Source: Saprospiraceae bacterium
GTDB lineage: Bacteria; Bacteroidota; Bacteroidia; Chitinophagales; Saprospiraceae
NCBI GenBank assembly: GCA_020852155.1
Contig: JADZBJ010000287.1
Location: 1 to 36,944 of the forward strand
Reading direction: 5' to 3'
Length of the DNA: 36,944 nucleotides
The stretch's first letter is position 1, and each line of letters opens with the position of its first letter. A model generated the notes under the pieces. That model ran no database searches. It was given only the letters and a program-made list of their open reading frames with translations, and was not told the DNA's origin. Shown piece after piece: positions 1-8,521 of the stretch. The translations under genes and the position numbers were made by a program.

Positions 1-474
1 ATACATGAAGACACTACAGTAAATGAGACCACGCAAGAACTTGACATCTGTGCTGGAAACGATATATATCTTCCAGATGGAATACGCGCCACACAGCCAG
101 GCATATACAAAACTATTTTAAAAACGCAACTTACAGGTTGTGATAGTATTATTGTCACTACCCTTAAAGTAATGCCCAACAATTTTTACATACCCAATGC
201 TTTCCTGCCTGATGGAAACGGGTTAAATGATTTTTTTACCATTTTTACTAACACTGCATGTATTCCAACGATACGCCTTCGGGAGATTTATGATCGTTGG
301 GGAGAATTATTATTTCAAAAGAAAAATTTTCCGGCTAACATTGAAAATGAAGGATGGAATGGCTTTTACAATGGAAAACAAATGTTACCGGGCGTTTATA
401 CCTGGCGATTAGAACTTGATTTGCCCGGAGGACAAATATTAACTCAGACGGGCGATGTTACATTGATTCGATAA
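1..474 (+). CDS. T9SS type B (gliding motility-associated) C-terminal sorting domain protein, 5' truncated by window edge
   Basis: Frame 1 is open from base 1; C-terminus YIPNAFLPDGNGLNDFFTIF...IYDRWGELLFQ...WNGFYNGKQMLPGVYTWRLEL matches the type B CTD pattern. Confidence 0.85.
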   Translation: MHEDTTVNETTQELDICAGNDIYLPDGIRATQPGIYKTILKTQLTGCDSIIVTTLKVMPNNFYIPNAFLPDGNGLNDFFTIFTNTACIPTIRLREIYDRWGELLFQKKNFPANIENEGWNGFYNGKQMLPGVYTWRLELDLPGGQILTQTGDVTLIR

Positions 475-510
475 GGCATTGTACTTTTACATCTCTAACT
501 TATTGTCACT

Positions 511-1230
511 TTGTCCTGGAAAAAATCACCTCTCTATTTTGCCTGGCAGGCCGTCAGCAAATCGCAAAATTTCGCGCATTTTCAAAAAATATGGGCAAAC
601 CATGCCCGATTCAACGCTTCATTGGCCCCCGGCCATAATTCAGTCGCCGATGAAAGTGCCTGGTTGAATTATGAAGCCCTTGATCTACTTGATCAAACCC
701 TGACGCCCGAACATCGTGTTTTTGAATACGGCGGGGGTGGTTCTACCTTGTTTTTTTGCAAAAGAGCGGGCTTTGTCGCAACTGTTGAGCATGACAAAGA
801 ATGGTTTGAGATTTTGCAAAAAAACATAAGAACAAAGGGGTATACAAATTGGCAAGGCGTGCATATACCTCCTGTAACTGTCTCTGACGGCAAGCATATT
901 GACCCAGCCAATCCATCAGATTTCGGTAGTGCGTCTCCCGAATTTGGAGCGCATCAATTCGAAGCCTATGCCAAGGCCATTACGTCATATCCCGTCAATT
1001 CATTCGATGTTGTGCTAGTGGATGGCCGTGCCAGACCATCTTGTATTCAGGAATCTATGCCCTATTTGAAATCTGGAGGGTTGCTTATTATTGACAATGC
1101 CGAACGGCAATACTACCGTTCGGCATTTCAAGCAATATTTTCAAAAAATTTCGAAGTTGTACTGGATCGTTTTTTCCCAGTATCTTATACTCCTGATTTT
1201 ACCATTACTATGGTTTTACGCAAGAAATAA
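511..1230 (+). CDS. Class I SAM-dependent methyltransferase-like protein (TTG start)
   Basis: RVFEYGGGGSTLFFCKRAGFVATVEHDKEW (SAM-binding loop-like) and VLVDGRARPSCIQESMPYLKSGGLLIIDNAE. Confidence 0.6.
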   Translation: MSWKKSPLYFAWQAVSKSQNFAHFQKIWANHARFNASLAPGHNSVADESAWLNYEALDLLDQTLTPEHRVFEYGGGGSTLFFCKRAGFVATVEHDKEWFEILQKNIRTKGYTNWQGVHIPPVTVSDGKHIDPANPSDFGSASPEFGAHQFEAYAKAITSYPVNSFDVVLVDGRARPSCIQESMPYLKSGGLLIIDNAERQYYRSAFQAIFSKNFEVVLDRFFPVSYTPDFTITMVLRKK

Positions 1231-1237
1231 CCCTCCC

Positions 1238-2806
1238 CTAAAACACCTTCTTCCTGATTTTCACGCCCATTTTAACGACTGCGCTGTTTTTCGCGAGCAG
1301 TTTGACGATTTTTTCACCGCCTTCGGCTGTGGTGAATGACGTTTTTAGGAAAGCTTTTTTCGCTTTGCGTATCCGATCAAAACGGCTGATGGGCATTTTG
1401 ATAAAATAATCATCGCTGACATTTTGTATAGCAATACCATCCGCTCCGACAATGGCAGATTTTAGCACTGGTTGATCCACTGGTTTAAATAGTGAATCCA
1501 GTGTTACGCCAGCTTCATCCTGAAAATACAATTGCACGTCAACATTGATGGGAGTACCGTTGTCCACAACGAGTTTGAATTCCACTTCCTCGATTTTTGC
1601 GGTATCCAGGTCGCCGTAATCGCCAAAATTCAGGTCGAGCGTTTGCTCGGCGCCGAAGTTGCGTACAGAGCCGACCAGATCAAGTACCACCTGCATATTC
1701 AGGCTGATAATACTTTCATCGGTGATAAAACCAATGATATCAGGATCCTGATTGGCGTTGGCAATACCGGCCAGGTCGTAGATCAGGCGTGTAGGTTGCA
1801 GTTTGAATATTTCGGCAATATTCGAGTTGCTTTCATCCAGGTAAATATCTGTGTATTTGGTCTGCCCTACTTCGCCGGCGGCAAAGGATGGGTAGGCAAA
1901 ATCAACATAACCTGTCGGGAAAACGCTGTTGCTCAGGGCCACGGTATCGCCGTCAGGCGCCATGAATACCAGGGTTTTCACAACACCGCGTGTCGGGAAT
2001 CCCCAGGAGTTTTGAATGCGCATACGCACCCTCGGATTCTGGATGGTAACGTCGCCTTTCAGGTCAGTCTGATTGATCTCGATTTCGATGGTATCGCGCG
2101 TGAGTGGGTATTCGGTATACCCCCAATAGCCTTGCAGGTAAGTGAATTCCAGGCTGTCGAATTGTACGATCATGCTGGGAATGCCCGGAAATGCCTCGAC
2201 TTTGGTGCGCGTACCGTCTGGCAGGCGCGCATCATAAATGTATTCCAGTTTGTTGTTGTCGGAGCGAAGTTTATGGTTGGTTACATCCAGAATAGGCGAT
2301 ACATAATTGCCCAGGGCTGGAATCACGAACGAGTGTGAAAAAACCGCTCCGGTCGGCGTTGTCATCTGCGGCACCTTGACGGTACATGAGATCGGAAAAG
2401 GTTGATAGTTGTACAGGACAGAAATACCAAAGCGCCCTTTTTTCAAGTCAGCATGCGTAATGGTCACACCCGCAATCGTATCAAACGGCGCGGCGGTCAG
2501 GGTGTCCGTCAAAGGGAAAGCCCCGCCAGTGAAACTTTTAAAAATGTCGGTAGCAGGTTTTTGTGCCACATCGCCGGAATAATAGAGCGTCATGGAGCCG
2601 TCCGGGTGGATAAGCAATGTATCGCCTGGCACGGAGTCATTCAGAATCTGGCCCATCAGGTCTTCAAGACTCAGTTCCGTATTAAACAGCGGAAATGCAT
2701 ATTCCGCACTGTGCTCGACGAAGTCAGGATTGTCAAAATCGCTCTTTTGACAGGCCGACCAGATGCTCAGAAAAACCGCAAGGGTTAAAAAAGAAAGTAA
2801 ACGCAT
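1238..2806 (-). CDS. Uncharacterised predicted lipoprotein, 522 aa
   Basis: N-terminal signal MRLLSFLTLAVFLSIWSACQKS with lipobox-like SAC; long ORF with no clear family. Confidence 0.7.
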   Translation of the reverse strand: MRLLSFLTLAVFLSIWSACQKSDFDNPDFVEHSAEYAFPLFNTELSLEDLMGQILNDSVPGDTLLIHPDGSMTLYYSGDVAQKPATDIFKSFTGGAFPLTDTLTAAPFDTIAGVTITHADLKKGRFGISVLYNYQPFPISCTVKVPQMTTPTGAVFSHSFVIPALGNYVSPILDVTNHKLRSDNNKLEYIYDARLPDGTRTKVEAFPGIPSMIVQFDSLEFTYLQGYWGYTEYPLTRDTIEIEINQTDLKGDVTIQNPRVRMRIQNSWGFPTRGVVKTLVFMAPDGDTVALSNSVFPTGYVDFAYPSFAAGEVGQTKYTDIYLDESNSNIAEIFKLQPTRLIYDLAGIANANQDPDIIGFITDESIISLNMQVVLDLVGSVRNFGAEQTLDLNFGDYGDLDTAKIEEVEFKLVVDNGTPINVDVQLYFQDEAGVTLDSLFKPVDQPVLKSAIVGADGIAIQNVSDDYFIKMPISRFDRIRKAKKAFLKTSFTTAEGGEKIVKLLAKNSAVVKMGVKIRKKVF

Positions 2807-2807
2807 C

Positions 2808-2865
2808 GGTAAATGAGTGATTAGTGATTAGTGATTAGAGGTTAGTGGTTAGTTTTGAAGGATAT
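2808..2865. repeat. C-free simple-sequence tract with TAGTGAT/TTAGTGG units upstream of the 1238..2806 gene
   Basis: aaatgagtgattagtgattagtgattagaggttagtggttagttttgaaggatat; no C for 58 nt. Confidence 0.8.
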
Positions 2866-2902
2866 CACCTGGATAACATTTTGATTATCAGGTAAACATT
2901 CA

Positions 2903-3748
2903 TCATTCTTCATTGCCAAATTTTCCGCCGGTAGGCGGGCGATAGGATTCAAATGGAATTTTCAGCAGTCGGCCGATGTCGGAGTGTTCATGTTTTTCCA
3001 TGTAGGTATCAATACCAAAAACAATATCCTCCTGTTTCATCTCTGCATAGGTACCGAATAAACGATCCCAGAAGGAAAAAATATTGCCATAATTTGTGTC
3101 GGTATAAGGCAAAACATAATGATGATGCACGCGATGCATGGAAGGCGTGACCAAAAACCAGCCCAGCGTTTTTTCGAGCCATGCCGGAAACTGAATATTG
3201 GCATGATTGAACTGTGACAACCCCGCCGACAAACTCTGGTACATCATGACGACGCTGATGGGCGCACCGGCCACAATTACACCCAATACTGTAAATACAA
3301 AACGAAAAACGCTTTCGCCCGGATGGTGACGATTAGCCGTCGTGGTGTCCACATTCGGGTCGGTATGATGAATCAAATGAAAACGCCACATCCACCTGAC
3401 ACGGTGCTCGGCCCAGTGAATCAGGTAAGCGCCTATCAGATCAAGCAACAATAAACCCACGATAGCGTAAAGCCATAAAGGCATTCCCGGCAGCCATTGC
3501 AAAATTCCAATGCGTTCGGCCGAAACCCAGTCGCAGGCACGCAGCAGGATAAAGGCCATCAGGAAATTGATTAAAATGGTCGTAGCCGTAAAAAACAGGT
3601 TCAGTCCCGTGTGCGGCGCTTTGCGATATGCCTTGGTGAATACCGGAATGATCTGTTCCAGTGACATAAACAGCGTCAGTCCACCAAGGATGATCGCCGC
3701 CCGATGCGACGAAGGAATATGGGCAAAGTACTCCAGTATTGACTCCAT
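2903..3748 (-). CDS. Sterol desaturase / fatty acid hydroxylase family membrane protein
   Basis: Multiple TM segments and His clusters HWAEHRVRWMWRFHLIHHTD, NRHHPGE, HRVHHHY. Confidence 0.85.
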   Translation of the reverse strand: MESILEYFAHIPSSHRAAIILGGLTLFMSLEQIIPVFTKAYRKAPHTGLNLFFTATTILINFLMAFILLRACDWVSAERIGILQWLPGMPLWLYAIVGLLLLDLIGAYLIHWAEHRVRWMWRFHLIHHTDPNVDTTTANRHHPGESVFRFVFTVLGVIVAGAPISVVMMYQSLSAGLSQFNHANIQFPAWLEKTLGWFLVTPSMHRVHHHYVLPYTDTNYGNIFSFWDRLFGTYAEMKQEDIVFGIDTYMEKHEHSDIGRLLKIPFESYRPPTGGKFGNEE

Positions 3749-4239
3749 TTTTTATGTGGTTAGAATGCTCGCTGGCGCTCGCGTTTGAATGGCGCTGCGC
3801 GCCGTTTGATGTGGTTAGAATGCTCGCTGGCGCTCGCGTTTGATGGCGCTTGCGCGCCGTTTGATGTGGTTTGATGTGGTTTGAAATGGTTTGAATGCTC
3901 GCTGGCGCTCGCGTTTGAAGTTGTTTGATATTTGTAGGGCGGTGGATTGGAGGCAAATTTCAGGCTTTTTTACCACATTACCGAAATGGTTTTGAAAACT
4001 GTGTCATGAATTCCTCAAGCCTGAAATCCGCTTTTCAAGCCACATTCAAACGGCGCACAAGCGCCATTCTAACAACCTCAAACGCGAGCGTCAGCGAGCA
4101 TTCAAACAACTTCTAACAACTTCAAACGGCGCGTCAGCGCCACTCAAACGCGAGCGCCAGCGAGCATTCTAACTATTTCTAACTACATCAAACCACTTCA
4201 AACGGCGCGCCAGCGCCATTCAAACAATTTCAAACCACT
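3749..4239. repeat. Intergenic inverted-repeat region (locus A): forward GCTCGCTGGCGCTCGCG / GGCGCTGCGCGCC modules on the left, reverse-complement modules on the right
   Basis: Three gctcgctggcgctcgcg copies in 3767-3915; inverted gcgagcgYcagcgagc and ggcgcgYcagcgcc modules in 4045-4220; inner inverted repeat ATTTCAGGCTT (3957-3967) / AAGCCTGAAAT (4017-4027). Confidence 0.9.
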
Positions 4240-5289
4240 TCAAATCCCCAGGGAAACGAATACCGGATAATGATCGGAATAGTTGCCGCGAACCGTCCGG
4301 CAGGAGAAAGTTTTCAGGCTTTTTTCAGTTAGAATGTAGTCAATGCGCAGCAAAGGCAGTACGCCGGCGAAAGTAGTGCCCAGTCCCAGGCCTTTTTCCC
4401 GAAAAGTATCGCTCAGGCCACCGGACAACACGGCATAGACATAAGAGTTGGGTGTGTCGTTGAAATCACCGCACAGCACGACCGGATATTTGCAGGCATT
4501 GATATGCTCCCTGAGGCGAATGGCTTGTTCAGCCCGCACGCTGGTAGCCGTTCCAACGCGGCCCAGTACCGAGCCGATGTCGTGCCAGGTTTTTTCTTCA
4601 TCCAGTTCACCCTCATCCAGCACTTTCTCAGTCTCAACAGTCACTTTGTTTGATTGCAGGTGGACATTATAAACGCGAATGATTTTCCCTTCCGCCAGTT
4701 GAACGTCGGCCCAAAGCGTCGAGTTGGCCGTTTTACCAAAGGGCACATCACCGCCGGCGACAATAGGATACCGGCTCAGGATAACCGTGCCTTTTTTTAG
4801 GTTGAACGTATGCGGATAGTTCATTTTTTCTGCCAGCATACGGTAAAATTTGCCACTGGTTTCCTGTGTACACAACACGTCGGGGAATCCGTTTTCCTGT
4901 AAAAAACGCGCGTAGTTGGATACCATTTTCTCGCGCAGGGCATCGGTTACTTTTTGTCCGCGAAAAAGCCCTCCGAGGTTGTGGGTCGCTACCGTGATGG
5001 CGCTTTCAGGCACTACATCTTTCCCAAAATCAAAACCGATAAAACCAGTGATGTATGCCCAGCCAAAAGCCAGAATGCCCGCGTGATAAATGGCGAAACG
5101 ATTCCAGCGCCAGAGCCAGACGCCCATCAAAAACAGATTGGCCAACAGCAGCCACGGGAACGCCGTCCCGAAAAAAGAAAACCAGGAAAATGTAGTCGGA
5201 TTGACCTGCGGACATATATAAGCAAACAAGGTCAGCAGGATGATGACCGCGCTGATCAGTTGTACGGAATGTCGCAGGAGGGTTCGCAA
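4240..5289 (-). CDS. Endonuclease/exonuclease/phosphatase family protein with N-terminal TM helices
   Basis: VATHNLGGLF, CTQETSG, VVLCGDFNDTPNS, YILTEKSL, SDHYPVFVSL motifs of the EEP fold; TTG start at 5289. Confidence 0.85.
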   Translation of the reverse strand: MRTLLRHSVQLISAVIILLTLFAYICPQVNPTTFSWFSFFGTAFPWLLLANLFLMGVWLWRWNRFAIYHAGILAFGWAYITGFIGFDFGKDVVPESAITVATHNLGGLFRGQKVTDALREKMVSNYARFLQENGFPDVLCTQETSGKFYRMLAEKMNYPHTFNLKKGTVILSRYPIVAGGDVPFGKTANSTLWADVQLAEGKIIRVYNVHLQSNKVTVETEKVLDEGELDEEKTWHDIGSVLGRVGTATSVRAEQAIRLREHINACKYPVVLCGDFNDTPNSYVYAVLSGGLSDTFREKGLGLGTTFAGVLPLLRIDYILTEKSLKTFSCRTVRGNYSDHYPVFVSLGI

Positions 5290-5305
5290 TTGGGTATTAT
5301 TTTTA

Positions 5306-5362
5306 TACCAGGATTTAAGTGATTTTGAGGATTTCCATGATTGATTTTCTTGATTTTCAAGG
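5306..5362 (-). repeat. 57-bp leader repeat, copy 1 (upstream of EEP gene)
   Basis: Minus strand CCTTGAAAATCAAGAAAATCAATCATGGAAATCCTCAAAATCACTTAAATCCTGGTA; about 51/57 identical to 33427..33483. Confidence 0.85.
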
Positions 5363-5578
5363 ATTTACAGACGTGAGTCGTTCAAAACCACTTTGGGTTG
5401 ACTTTATCAGGAAAATGCCGAAAGCATCATCGTTGCAAATTACATCATTTTTCGTAAAACTCAAGCAAAACCTGGGCCGAAGGTAAGAGGCAAAGCGTAG
5501 AAGATTTTTGTGGATTTCAGGCGGAAAATTTGGTTGTCAAAAAACGCCTTCAACCTTACGCTCATGCTCAAATCATTA

Positions 5579-6709
5579 CTACATCCTCGCGCTTACCTTT
5601 TTCACCATCGTATTTTTCCAGGTCAAAAAACTGCCATCCAGAATTCTTTTTCGGGATTCGCCGACTAACCAAAGGAAAAAACCCAGGTTGTGCAGACTGG
5701 CAATTTGCATACCCAGGATTTCATCATTCACAAAAAGGTGCCTGAGATACGCCTTCGTGTGCAGGCGACTGGTTTCGACCGGACTGTCGGCATCAATCGG
5801 TGTAAAATCGTTGCGCCAGCGTGCATTGCGGATATTGATAATGCCCTCGGCAGTGTACAGCAGACCGTGACGGGCATTGCGCGTGGGCAATACACAGTCG
5901 AACATATCTATGCCTCGCGCGATGCATTCCAGCAGATTTTCAGGCGTACCGACGCCCATCAGGTAGCGCGGTTTGTCTTTCGGCAGAATTTCAGTGACCA
6001 GTTCCGTCATGGCGTACATTTCCTCGGCTGGTTCGCCAACAGAAAGGCCGCCGATGGCATTGCCTTCACGCTCAAAAGATGCGATAGTTTCGGCTGAAAT
6101 GCGGCGCAAATCTGAATATGTGCTGCCCTGAACAATCGGAAACAACGTCTGGCTGTATCCGTACAACGGCGCTGTGCTGTCGAAGCGATCAATGCAGCGT
6201 TTGAGCCAGCGATGGGTCAGGTCGAGCGAATTTTTAGCGTATTTATACTCACAAGGGTACGGCGTACATTCATCAAATGCCATGATGATATCAGCCCCGA
6301 TCACGCGCTGAATATCCATCACGCCTTCCGGCGTAAAAGTGTGCCGCGAGCCGTCAATATGACTTTGAAACGTTACGCCCTCTTCCTTGATCTTGCGTCG
6401 GTGCGCCAGTGAATACACCTGAAATCCGCCGCTGTCCGTCAGAACGGGGCCTTTCCAGCCGTTAAAGCCATGAATGCCGCCCGCTTCACGAAGCACTTCC
6501 AGGCCCGGACGCAGGTACAAGTGATACGTATTGCCCAGGCATATCTGAGCGCGAATATCGTCGCGCAGTTCGTGTTGATGTACTGCCTTGACGGTCGCCG
6601 CAGTGCCTACGGGCATGAAAATCGGCGTTTCAATGACGCCGTGATCCGTCGTTATTCGGCCTGCCCGTGCGCGGCTTTGGGGATCTGAATGTTGGAGTTC
6701 GAAGGTCAT
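5579..6709 (-). CDS. tgt: tRNA-guanine (queuine) transglycosylase
   Basis: TPIFMPVGTAATVKAV, LGNTYHLYLRPG, VLTDSGGFQVYSL, GGLSVGEP, YLMGVGTPENLLECIARGIDMFDCVLPTRNARHG. Confidence 0.97.
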   Translation of the reverse strand: MTFELQHSDPQSRARAGRITTDHGVIETPIFMPVGTAATVKAVHQHELRDDIRAQICLGNTYHLYLRPGLEVLREAGGIHGFNGWKGPVLTDSGGFQVYSLAHRRKIKEEGVTFQSHIDGSRHTFTPEGVMDIQRVIGADIIMAFDECTPYPCEYKYAKNSLDLTHRWLKRCIDRFDSTAPLYGYSQTLFPIVQGSTYSDLRRISAETIASFEREGNAIGGLSVGEPAEEMYAMTELVTEILPKDKPRYLMGVGTPENLLECIARGIDMFDCVLPTRNARHGLLYTAEGIINIRNARWRNDFTPIDADSPVETSRLHTKAYLRHLFVNDEILGMQIASLHNLGFFLWLVGESRKRILDGSFLTWKNTMVKKVSARM

Positions 6710-7992
6710 AGTAAAATGCCGGCCAGGGTCGCAGACATGTAACTGGCCAGTGTTCCTGTAATCAGGGCGCGAAAAACAAGTTTGGTCAAATCTTCACGGC
6801 GCGAAGGCTCCAGGGCTGAAATGCCGCCAATCTGAATGCCCATAGAACCGAAATTAGCGAAGCCACACAGCGCAAAACTAATGATGGCTATAGTTTTAGC
6901 CGACATCGGGTGGCCATTGATGAGCGCTATATCTTTCATCACGGTTGGGTCGGAAGAAGGCAAGTAAGCCGACAGCGAGTTATAGGCTACAAACTCGTTA
7001 GCCACGAGTTTTTGGCCCATCAAAGCACCAGCCTGAAATACTTCATCACCCTGAACGCCCATGCACCAGGCAAAACCGGAGAACAGGAAACCCAGCACCG
7101 TGTCCAGGCTGAATTTCGGGTCGCCCCACAAAGAACCCAGTCCGTTCAATCCATAGTTAATCAGTGCAATCAACGCCAAAAAACCGATCAACATGGCCGC
7201 AACGTTCAGGCCAATGCGCAGGCCGTCGCTGCAACCCATCGAAATGGCGTCAACCAGGTTGGAACTGTTCTTTTTGACGGCTATTTTAACACTGCCTGCC
7301 GTTTCGGAAACTTCCGTTTCAGGATAGACGATTTTGGCAATGGCCAATGCGCCCGGCGCCGCCATAATACTGGCCGCCAACAGGTATTCGGCCGGAACCC
7401 CCAACCCGATATATGCAGCCATAACGCCGCCTGAAATACAGGCAAAACTGCCCGCCATGGACGCCAGCAATTCGCTCATGGTCATGCCCTTGAGGTAGGG
7501 CTGAATCATGATTTGCGCCTCAACCTGTCCGACAAACGCGCTGGAAATATTGGACAACGACTCAGCGCCGCTGGCTTTCATCAGCCAGAACAGGCCCTTG
7601 GCCAAAAGTTGTACAATGCGCTGAATGATGCCAAAATAGTAGCCGATATTAACCAAAACCGCCACAAACAGAATCGTGGGAATGATTTTGAAAAAGAAAA
7701 TAAAACCGCCTGCACCACCAAATGCCTTGCTAACAGCCGGGACATTGATTAACGGGCCGAATACAAACGCTGCACCTTCCTGCGAAAAATCAATAACCTT
7801 GGTGACGGCATCGCCCACGGCTTTAAAAACGGCTTTCCCGACTGACGTTTTTAAGATAAAAACAGCCAGTAAAGCCTGTAACAACAAGCCCATGCCGACA
7901 GTGCGATAATTGTTGGCTTTACGGTTATTGGAAAGCAAAAACGCAATGCCCAAAATAAGTGCAATGCCAAGAAGTCCGGTGAAACGATCCAT
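6706..7992 (-). CDS. NupC-type concentrative nucleoside transporter
   Basis: Hydrophobic protein with QEGAAFVFGPL, ESLSNISSAFVGQVEAQIMIQPYL, GEVxQ-like MGVQGDEVFQAG, CGFANFGSMGIQIGG; 4-bp ATGA overlap with tgt. Confidence 0.93.
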   Translation of the reverse strand: MDRFTGLLGIALILGIAFLLSNNRKANNYRTVGMGLLLQALLAVFILKTSVGKAVFKAVGDAVTKVIDFSQEGAAFVFGPLINVPAVSKAFGGAGGFIFFFKIIPTILFVAVLVNIGYYFGIIQRIVQLLAKGLFWLMKASGAESLSNISSAFVGQVEAQIMIQPYLKGMTMSELLASMAGSFACISGGVMAAYIGLGVPAEYLLAASIMAAPGALAIAKIVYPETEVSETAGSVKIAVKKNSSNLVDAISMGCSDGLRIGLNVAAMLIGFLALIALINYGLNGLGSLWGDPKFSLDTVLGFLFSGFAWCMGVQGDEVFQAGALMGQKLVANEFVAYNSLSAYLPSSDPTVMKDIALINGHPMSAKTIAIISFALCGFANFGSMGIQIGGISALEPSRREDLTKLVFRALITGTLASYMSATLAGILL

Positions 7993-8076
7993 GCCTGGTG
8001 TTTAGGTGTGAGTAAAATTTAGACCGCGGGGCAACGGTTCGGGGGGCCAAAATACACAGGGTCAGCGAATTGCAGC

Positions 8077-8376
8077 AAAAATGATGATTGTTAAGTTGAA
8101 AGTTGAAGTGGTTGAAGGAGTTGAAAGTTGAATGTGGTTGAAGGAGTTGAAGGTTGTTGAAGTAGTTGAAGTGGTTGAAGTGGTTGAAGGTTATCATTCT
8201 CAAAAAGGGTGTCATCCTGAGCGTCAGCGAAGGATCTGCTCCCCACGAAGGGGTATGTTTCACATCTGTTTGGCCAGATCCTTCACTGCGTTCAGGATGA
8301 CAATCTTTTTGAGCAGGCAAATACCCGCTTTTCAACCTTCAACCATTTCAACCTTCAACAATTTCCAACCAAAAAA
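8077..8376. repeat. Intergenic inverted simple-sequence arms (locus B): TTGAAGTGG-type C-free arm 8077-8194 and G-free CTTCAACC-type arm 8328-8376
   Basis: gttgaaggagttgaaagttgaatgtggttgaagg... (118 nt without C) versus ttcaaccttcaaccatttcaaccttcaacaatttccaacc (49 nt without G). Confidence 0.9.
8211..8301 (+). repeat. GTCATCCTGA palindromic interspersed element, copy 1
   Basis: gtcatcctgagcgtcagcgaaggatctg...cagatccttcactgcgttcaggatgac; arms extend as CTCAAAAAG (8199) / CTTTTTGAG (8313). Confidence 0.9.
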
Positions 8377-8377
8377 G

Positions 8378-8420
8378 AAAAGGCCCCTCATCTGATACAG
8401 TATCAGACAAGGGGCCTTTT
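8378..8420. terminator. Long hairpin terminator downstream of the S74 gene
   Basis: AAAAGGCCCCTCATCTGATAC-A-GTATCAGACAAGGGGCCTTTT; ~21-bp stem with 2 mismatches; minus-strand transcript continues into TTTTCTTTTTT. Confidence 0.85.
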
Positions 8421-8446
8421 GATGCACTCAGATTATCAGGCTGACC

Positions 8447-8521
8447 CGCGTAAATCCGCGTTTCATCTGCGTAAATCCGTGTTTTACAAAATCTGCGTAA
8501 ATCCGCGTTTCATCCGTGTTT
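8447..8521. repeat. CGCGTAAATCCGCGTTTCATCTG interspersed repeat abutting the 3' end of the S74 gene
   Basis: cgcgtaaatccgcgtttcatctgcgtaaatccgtgttttacaaaatctgcgtaaatccgcgtttcatccgtgtt; 3-4 degenerate units, overlapping the stop codon at 8520. Confidence 0.8.

Noticed and set aside
1532-2338. 268-aa + strand ORF
   Set aside because: Fully antisense to the 522-aa lipoprotein, which has a signal peptide and better coding character.
3441-3956. 171-aa minus ORF MPPIHRPTNIKQLQTRAPASIQTISNHIKPHQ...
   Set aside because: N-terminal half is translated locus A repeat and the rest overlaps the sterol desaturase gene in another frame.
8211-8240. CGCTGACGC core shared between the GTCATCCTGA element and the locus A/E modules
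   Set aside because: The 9-mer match occurs only in copy 1 (copy 2 has AACGAAGTG), so it is probably coincidental.
8132-8395. ORF containing CHPERQRRICSPRRG...SFTAFRMT
   Set aside because: Translation of simple repeats and the GTCATCCTGA palindrome; a familiar spurious ORF signature. The same applies to 7925..8335 and 15133..15342.
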